Part shown: piece after piece, positions 50,701-55,339 of the stretch | Position numbering within the stretch: the stretch's first letter is position 1 | Layout: each line of letters begins with the position of its first letter | Assembly: GCA_021813435.1 (NCBI GenBank) | Contig: JAKAKR010000011.1 | Span: 1-55,339 of the forward strand | DNA from: Nanobdellota archaeon | GTDB taxonomy: Archaea > Nanobdellota > Nanobdellia > Woesearchaeales > UBA9642 | Length of the DNA stretch: 55,339 bases | Direction of reading: 5' to 3' | The notes under the pieces: model-generated | What the model saw: only the letters and a program-made list of their open reading frames with translations | Databases searched by the model: none | What the model was told of the DNA's origin: nothing | Made by a program: the position numbers and the translations under genes

Positions 50701-53700
50701 TATTCTTCTGTGTTTATTCCAATGATAGCCTGAACGCGCTCCTCGCGACAAAATGGAATGGCACTACATGGAATGATTTGGGAAGCATCTATAATGGCAT
50801 GAATACTGAAGGGTCAGAATTCTTTGTATGCGGGCAGGAGGCAGATAGCGGATTCAATCACACGTACCTTGGCATCATGATGTGCTCGAGCACTGCGCGC
50901 CTTGATGGCGGCATCTGGAATGGCACTGCATTCTCTAAAGTGAATGCGACTAATAATCCTGCGCAGAATCCTTCAGGCGAGTGTGGAAGCAATAAGGCAA
51001 CAACAGAATACGGACAGAATTTCCAGTGCCGCTGGCAGGATGATGGTAACACTGCAATATTTGTATGGGTCAACAACGGACAATCGTATCTCACTTCAGG
51101 CGCATACAACAAGAATACCAATACATTCAGCAATCCCAACTGGACTTCAGGAAGCCAGATTGTTGCAAACGGTGCCGGGCAATTGCGCACTGCACTTCTT
51201 GTGCCGAACCCTGCATCCAACAAGATGTTCTTGACATACACTGATGCAGCGCGTGATGGTGGCTGCTCAGAATGGACCGGCGTCTCCTGGGATGGATCAG
51301 GATGCAATGCTGCAACTGTTTATGAAACAAATGGCGCGCAGACTGCAACAGACTGGAATGTCTTTGACTGGTTCAGAAATCCACCGCCGCAGCCAGAAAT
51401 TACTATTATCACCCCTGCAGATACATCGGTAACTAAGACTTATTATGGGATACTGAGTCCCAGCTCGACCAGCATTGCTTGGGATGGCTCAACAACGCAG
51501 CAGCCGCCATCTTCGGCGAATGCGCCGATCGCAGGGACAGAACTATCCTCATCAAATTATGTCGATATCTCGACCAGCGACGATGTGCGCTACACGACGA
51601 CCATCAGCGGGGCGCCGACAGGAAGATACGCTTATCAAAGCTTTAATTTCAGTGTCACTGAATCAACAGTAAACATGAAATCATTCACTGTTACCTATGA
51701 AGGCTATGCGACCCGGACCATCAGTCTTACGCCAAGCCAGTATTATATCTATCTCTATAATTGGAGCTCGGACACTTATGTTTTGGAAAAGACAGTCTTT
51801 GCAAGCGCCATTGATGTAACCAGCCAGGTAACGATCGATTCAGGATTCACCGACTTTGTGCGCAACCGGCAACTGTATGTTCTTGTCGAGGGAAGCTTTG
51901 CCCTCGGAACCGGGTCGAACGCGCGCGCAGACATCAACACTGACTTTATCCGTGTCCAGGTGGACAATATCCCGATGCTTGCAAAGACCGTTGCAGTCAA
52001 TGCCTCTGCGATCGATGATAATGGAGTGAACTTCTGCGAGTGGCAATTTTACAACACTACAGGAAGCACGGTAAATAATCTCACGCGCATGGTAAATACC
52101 GGCGGATCCTATTATTATAATACGAGCAGTATCTCAAGCATCGCTGATGGATTCTATAATTTGACAGTGTTCTGTAACGATACATTAGTGAGCAGGACCA
52201 ATGCATCAGTCTACATCTACGTGGACAATACTCCGCCGCAAATCCAGCTCTCTGCTCCTGCAAATAACAGCAATAGTACCACGAATTATGCAGTCTTTGC
52301 ATGGAATGTGACTGACATCCGATATGAGACTCTGCTCTGTAATTTAACTGTCGATGGGATCGTGCGCGCTTCGAATGTGGTCTCTGCAGATTCTGATAAC
52401 ACCACCAAGAATATCACGAGCATTGTTGACGGGACGCATTATTGGAATGTGACCTGCGCTGACAACGCAGGAAACGTGAACACTTCGCAGACCTGGAAAT
52501 TCGATTCAGACACCACACCGCCAACAGTAACGCTCAACACTCCGTCGTCAGGATCATTCACGAACAAGAATCCGCTCAATCTCAATATCACGGCAACTGA
52601 TGCGCACGCGATCGTCAACTGTTCAATCTATCTTGATGGATCGCTCAATGCGACACTTACCAACATCACCTCTGGTGTGATGACCAATCTTACAATTGCC
52701 GGACTCTCCCAAGGGTTGCATACATGGAATGCGACATGTATTGACAGCTTCAATTATCGCGGCTATGCAGCGACGAGAAACTTCACGTATGACACTGGAC
52801 TTCCGCAGGTGTACCTCAATATCACTTCAGGGTTCGTGTTCAATGGTACAACGCCAGTCCTCAATTATACGGCAATAGATAATATCGATTCCAACCTGAC
52901 CTGTAACATCACGGTAAATGGTGTTGTGGAACTCGCAAACATCCCTTCATTGAACAACACCCTTGTTTCAAAATCTGTTCCGTTACTTGATGGATACAAG
53001 CAATGGAATGTGACTTGTACTGATGACGCCGGGAATGTGAACACTTCTGAGAGCAGGATATTCCAGGTCCTTAGCGGTCCATTAGTGCAACTCCAGACTC
53101 CCTCGAATGGGACTGTCAATAACGGGACCAATATCACTTTCAAGTATTTCGCGCAGGACGGTAATGGCATCGCGAATTGTTCGCTCTATATCAATGGCGT
53201 ATTCAACCAGTCGAATTCCTCAGTAGTCAATGGCGCAAACAACACCTTTACAGTCAGCAACCTGAATGAAGGACCCTATTATTGGAATATCACCTGCTTT
53301 GATACTACTGCATACCCCGGCTACTCTGCGACATGGAAAATCGTCTCTGACCGCTCAAAACCTGCAATCAGTCTCAGTCTTCCGACCATCGGTCAGATCA
53401 TCAATGCAACAACGACGACATTCAATTTCACACTCACCGATGCCTACTCACCCAATGCGACGTGTAATATTACGGTTGATGGTGCAGTCAATGCCGCTAA
53501 CATGAACTTCAAGGCATACAATGGCACCATGACTTCAAGAAGCCAGACAGTCATCAATGGACTACATTACTGGAATGTGACATGTATGGATCTTGGAGGG
53601 AACTTCAACACCTCTGCGACATGGAACTTCACCGTGAATGTGACATTCCCCGTAAGTGTGACTGTAGTTGCAGATAAAGTCATCTATCAGGAGGGCGAGA

Positions 53701-55339
53701 TTGCACTCGTCAATGTCACGACGAAAAATTCAACCAATAACCCTATTGCCGCAAACATGACGCTCGATTATATCTACACCAACAACACATACACTGATCT
53801 TCCCTGGTGGAATACCTCCTGGAGCTATCGAAAACCGATATTTATCAACCAGACCAACAATACTGCAATAACCAATAAGGCAATCCTTGTGAACGTGACA
53901 GTTCCCTACGGAACCATCACCAGCTGCAAGGAACTGCGTGTGGTCTCTGACAGTGATCTCTCCCTGGTCAACTCTAACGTGATCTCAGGCGACGATGTCA
54001 CATCCTGTTATATCTACTTTGTGGGATCAGTATCTGCAGGCGCAGTGAACGAGAACAATTATCATGTCTATTATGGGAACCCTGCGGCAGCATCAACTTC
54101 TGATACGGCGTATCTTGCAGGAAATCTCATTGTCGAGCAATTGCTTGTCGACACGTTCAGCGGAGCAACACTCACCAGTAATTGGACTGCCGGAACAAAT
54201 TGGGATATCTCGACCAATAACCCGCTCACCGGCAACCACGCGCATGTCCAGGGCAGTGTGACGAATTCTGCGATACTTCCCTCATCAACGTTTAACCTTT
54301 CTACGTATGATATGGTGAATCTTTCCTTTGTCTACGCCATCAATGGGAATTGGGATGCCGGAGAATTCCTCCGCTACGACTACACAAATACGAGCGGATC
54401 ATCATGGACAACCATCGGATCATTGAATGGTGCAACACCCAATGTCGCAACACAGACACAGACTGTCACGACAACTCTCAGTAGCGCCTATCTCGTTAAT
54501 GGATTCAATATCCGGTTTGTGGCAACAACAAGCGCTGCAAATGAGGATGGAGGATTCGATAATTTCAACCTCTCCGGAATCTTTTATGTTCAGACAAGCC
54601 TGAACTCCAGCGTCGGAAGCCAGCAGGAATTCATCCTACGGCTCACCAACCAGACCAATACCAGTGGACTCTTCCAGGATTCATTCACGACACTAAACAG
54701 GACATACGGCAATTACAGTGCTGCAGCATACGCCTATCCGCCAAACACTAATTTACATGCAGGATGGAACTATGACTGGTTCACCATCATCAAGGATACC
54801 TTCGGTCCAGTCATCACACTCCTCTACCCCACCAACCAGTCAACACTACGCAGCGGAACAATCATGTTCAACTACACTGCCAATGATTATGCAAATGCCG
54901 TTTCGAACTGCACACTTTACTTTAATACTACACGGGCGATTCCCTGGTGGGATTCTGGTTTTGGTTATCGTCAGTCGTTTAATGTGAGTGAGGTGAGTGG
55001 TTCTGCGCTTTCTGGTTTTCAGGTTAATGTGAGTGTGAATACTGCGGTGCTTGTTTCTTTGGGTAAGATGCGCTCTGATTGTGCGGATATGCGTTTTGTT
55101 GATGCTTCGGGTGTGCTCATTCCTTTTTATCTTGATGCGGGCTGTAATTCTGCTGCCACACGAGTTTGGCTGCGCATGAACCTTTCTGCATATCAGAATA
55201 CCACCATCTACCTCTATTATGGGAATTCTACTGCTGTTGGTATGAGTAATGGTTCTGCTGTTTTTGATTTTTTTGATGATTTTTCTGGTGGTTTGGGTAA
55301 GTGGTCTGTTCATCAGTCTTCTGGTGTTTATCCTCGTGT
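47703..55339 (+). CDS. Giant secreted surface protein with Ig-like and DUF2341 domains, 3' end beyond window
   Basis: An unbroken frame of 2545 codons to the window edge. N-terminal membrane/signal segment at about 30-53 (ILFILVVALIAGLLASTTVHA). Ser/Thr/Ala/Asn-rich region (about 120-380), including five NQS sequons in a row (LNQSFNQSMNQSVNQS). Then mixed strand domains, a region of repeated IWNGT-type phrases like a beta-propeller (about 785-1225), several Ig-like repeats with WNVTC (about 1500-1980), and DUF2341 domains starting near PWWNTSWSYRKP (about 2035) and PWWDSGFGYRQ (about 2415). Probably an adhesin or surface-layer component. Codon use changes sharply near 54940. Confidence 0.88.
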   Translation, partial: MHHLKKPHKGETRRTRIDVVYTLPSHAPTFKILFILVVALIAGLLASTTVHAAGTLFTDKSVYTVNESVIITTPDITNIDIIINDVLRSTPQTNVSAFMPGVEGNYSICTFNRTTASTIDCVAIIVQPLPANATSIVSVGIAESAGSGASNTSNASTNASNVASTLTSAAPNASNTTASTAPNTSTTTLPAISTSPAAAQASSSAQAISDLAPSRLIIDDQAIYAGTIMLISINLSANESATVQPNLIDIQDGTDYYRFIGITNSTTIEFMPRHEGSYQLYLVENSTVVSRRSFTAKPLAQRPVPVQSGNTTIQNVTNTTAANTTIPITTNTTSNINQSLNQSFNQSMNQSVNQSLNSSTSNISNNATGTTDNTTLGSNTTVSSSSILVYYTPITIRDSSINSVSAQLAVYNPTTVATTSQYGTSSPRTIAQYATLELSGINGLEGASITMNNLDITGSSVPTLAVTAVNATQVDLNATVHGTVIDSYALDLSTVSFSNGTLTKTAQGSELWKCKDWNFTQQQCYGTWVKVGDIRPGQSYTVLLSPTDPGYAETGVATVNSVKSIYQPGEEASLIMVVLDTKGYLVDNAAVTLTITTPANVSYTLSTNNALVTKREKGIYVANFSDTDLEGNYTLVVTAIAPGVNNTMYSFFTVLQNYDFDIIRNTPVTTDPFKGPFFSSINITPRVPLDGPYNFTEVLPSGLGIVDAPGAVITTNTSTNDIYLTWSGLTGSVVVNYTAQPPLKTPDLLALGKAFVNYVASGVVRVFVEVRNWFLAIDPAISRDDGLVVYANRASNPIKYRNWTTDTLSAQMVSSVDPGQRSDWLKFRCMVDHEQCLFMSSDTGSDINFAWFNISTRNWSTDTTLAGSSSGTRRNFDVECEALTGNCLVVYENSTANNAQFMYRLWNGTALGSETAVSVTGAQNRQFDWINLYPRKGTDSIGIALQNNNANNNNPNAIYAGIWNGTAFGNWHTVTTNAPVDGTARTFYRHYDCAWQGDGVFFCVYSNDSLNALLATKWNGTTWNDLGSIYNGMNTEGSEFFVCGQEADSGFNHTYLGIMMCSSTARLDGGIWNGTAFSKVNATNNPAQNPSGECGSNKATTEYGQNFQCRWQDDGNTAIFVWVNNGQSYLTSGAYNKNTNTFSNPNWTSGSQIVANGAGQLRTALLVPNPASNKMFLTYTDAARDGGCSEWTGVSWDGSGCNAATVYETNGAQTATDWNVFDWFRNPPPQPEITIITPADTSVTKTYYGILSPSSTSIAWDGSTTQQPPSSANAPIAGTELSSSNYVDISTSDDVRYTTTISGAPTGRYAYQSFNFSVTESTVNMKSFTVTYEGYATRTISLTPSQYYIYLYNWSSDTYVLEKTVFASAIDVTSQVTIDSGFTDFVRNRQLYVLVEGSFALGTGSNARADINTDFIRVQVDNIPMLAKTVAVNASAIDDNGVNFCEWQFYNTTGSTVNNLTRMVNTGGSYYYNTSSISSIADGFYNLTVFCNDTLVSRTNASVYIYVDNTPPQIQLSAPANNSNSTTNYAVFAWNVTDIRYETLLCNLTVDGIVRASNVVSADSDNTTKNITSIVDGTHYWNVTCADNAGNVNTSQTWKFDSDTTPPTVTLNTPSSGSFTNKNPLNLNITATDAHAIVNCSIYLDGSLNATLTNITSGVMTNLTIAGLSQGLHTWNATCIDSFNYRGYAATRNFTYDTGLPQVYLNITSGFVFNGTTPVLNYTAIDNIDSNLTCNITVNGVVELANIPSLNNTLVSKSVPLLDGYKQWNVTCTDDAGNVNTSESRIFQVLSGPLVQLQTPSNGTVNNGTNITFKYFAQDGNGIANCSLYINGVFNQSNSSVVNGANNTFTVSNLNEGPYYWNITCFDTTAYPGYSATWKIVSDRSKPAISLSLPTIGQIINATTTTFNFTLTDAYSPNATCNITVDGAVNAANMNFKAYNGTMTSRSQTVINGLHYWNVTCMDLGGNFNTSATWNFTVNVTFPVSVTVVADKVIYQEGEIALVNVTTKNSTNNPIAANMTLDYIYTNNTYTDLPWWNTSWSYRKPIFINQTNNTAITNKAILVNVTVPYGTITSCKELRVVSDSDLSLVNSNVISGDDVTSCYIYFVGSVSAGAVNENNYHVYYGNPAAASTSDTAYLAGNLIVEQLLVDTFSGATLTSNWTAGTNWDISTNNPLTGNHAHVQGSVTNSAILPSSTFNLSTYDMVNLSFVYAINGNWDAGEFLRYDYTNTSGSSWTTIGSLNGATPNVATQTQTVTTTLSSAYLVNGFNIRFVATTSAANEDGGFDNFNLSGIFYVQTSLNSSVGSQQEFILRLTNQTNTSGLFQDSFTTLNRTYGNYSAAAYAYPPNTNLHAGWNYDWFTIIKDTFGPVITLLYPTNQSTLRSGTIMFNYTANDYANAVSNCTLYFNTTRAIPWWDSGFGYRQSFNVSEVSGSALSGFQVNVSVNTAVLVSLGKMRSDCADMRFVDASGVLIPFYLDAGCNSAATRVWLRMNLSAYQNTTIYLYYGNSTAVGMSNGSAVFDFFDDFSGGLGKWSVHQSSGVYPR

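Overview
The window reads as archaeal chromosome, most likely from the DPANN side of the tree (Woesearchaeota-like). That placement is an inference from gene content and signals. The signals are AT-rich TATA boxes about 25 bases before TSS or start codons, several likely leaderless genes, a TrmB-type regulator, AbrB/PhoU-type and ribbon-helix-helix regulators, an archaeal Ser/His signal peptidase, a SAMP/E1/Ncs6 tRNA-thiolation set, and very large Asn/Thr-rich sequon-laden surface proteins. The DnaK system and the class Ic ribonucleotide reductase look bacterial in origin, as is common in such archaea.

Layout. 1-3064: short fragments, a TrmB regulator with a small partner gene, a membrane-anchored small protein and an alpha/beta-hydrolase-like protein. 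3245-7649: chaperone cluster grpE - small ORF - DUF3467 - dnaK - dnaJ. 7719-8315: a minimal HExxH protein. 8327-18664: a deoxynucleotide region. On the minus strand lie an NrdR-NrdD fusion, a cassette of small ORFs, a separate glycyl-radical domain of NrdD, dut, a thioredoxin-like protein, a HAD phosphatase and the NrdD activase. Divergently, on the plus strand, lie class Ic nrdA and nrdB. The shared intergenic region holds two pairs of NrdR-like boxes, one per promoter, so the repressor half of the fusion probably controls both the anaerobic and the aerobic-type reductase. The NrdD gene is physically in two pieces, broken between the two cysteine pairs of its C-terminal zinc site.

18761-25813: a Cys-rich membrane peptide and a ThiF/E1 enzyme, then an AT-rich accessory island. 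The island carries seven 12-bp tandem duplications, an IS6/IS240-like transposase, zinc-ribbon proteins, a broken HNH endonuclease, a Bro-N protein, a SEC-C protein, a stand-alone RQC/HTH protein and several uncharacterised small proteins. 25894-35934: mixed housekeeping and metabolic genes (HD hydrolase, VOC protein, a YdeI-like gene with an in-frame stop, a 143-bp MITE-like element with 9-bp target duplication, DUF1801, Ncs6-like thiolase and its SAMP-like sulfur carrier, phosphoglycerate mutase, a membrane signal peptidase, an AbrB-PhoU-sugar-binding fusion regulator, radical SAM and Gfo/Idh enzymes).

36345-55339: a cell-envelope region. Two overlapping ribbon-helix-helix proteins lead into a type-I membrane protein with extracellular Ig/PKD-like domains and a helical repeat tail, then a two-pass membrane protein carrying a HerA/FtsK-like ATPase plus TPRs, three further proteins (two with a shared DUF5752-like domain, one coiled coil), a winged-helix regulator and the first 2545 codons of a giant secreted protein that runs off the window. 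The shared domain also occurs in the signal peptidase at 30096. The best candidates for undescribed biology are the NrdR-NrdD fusion with its split radical domain and box-controlled divergent promoter, and the ATPase-centred envelope locus.
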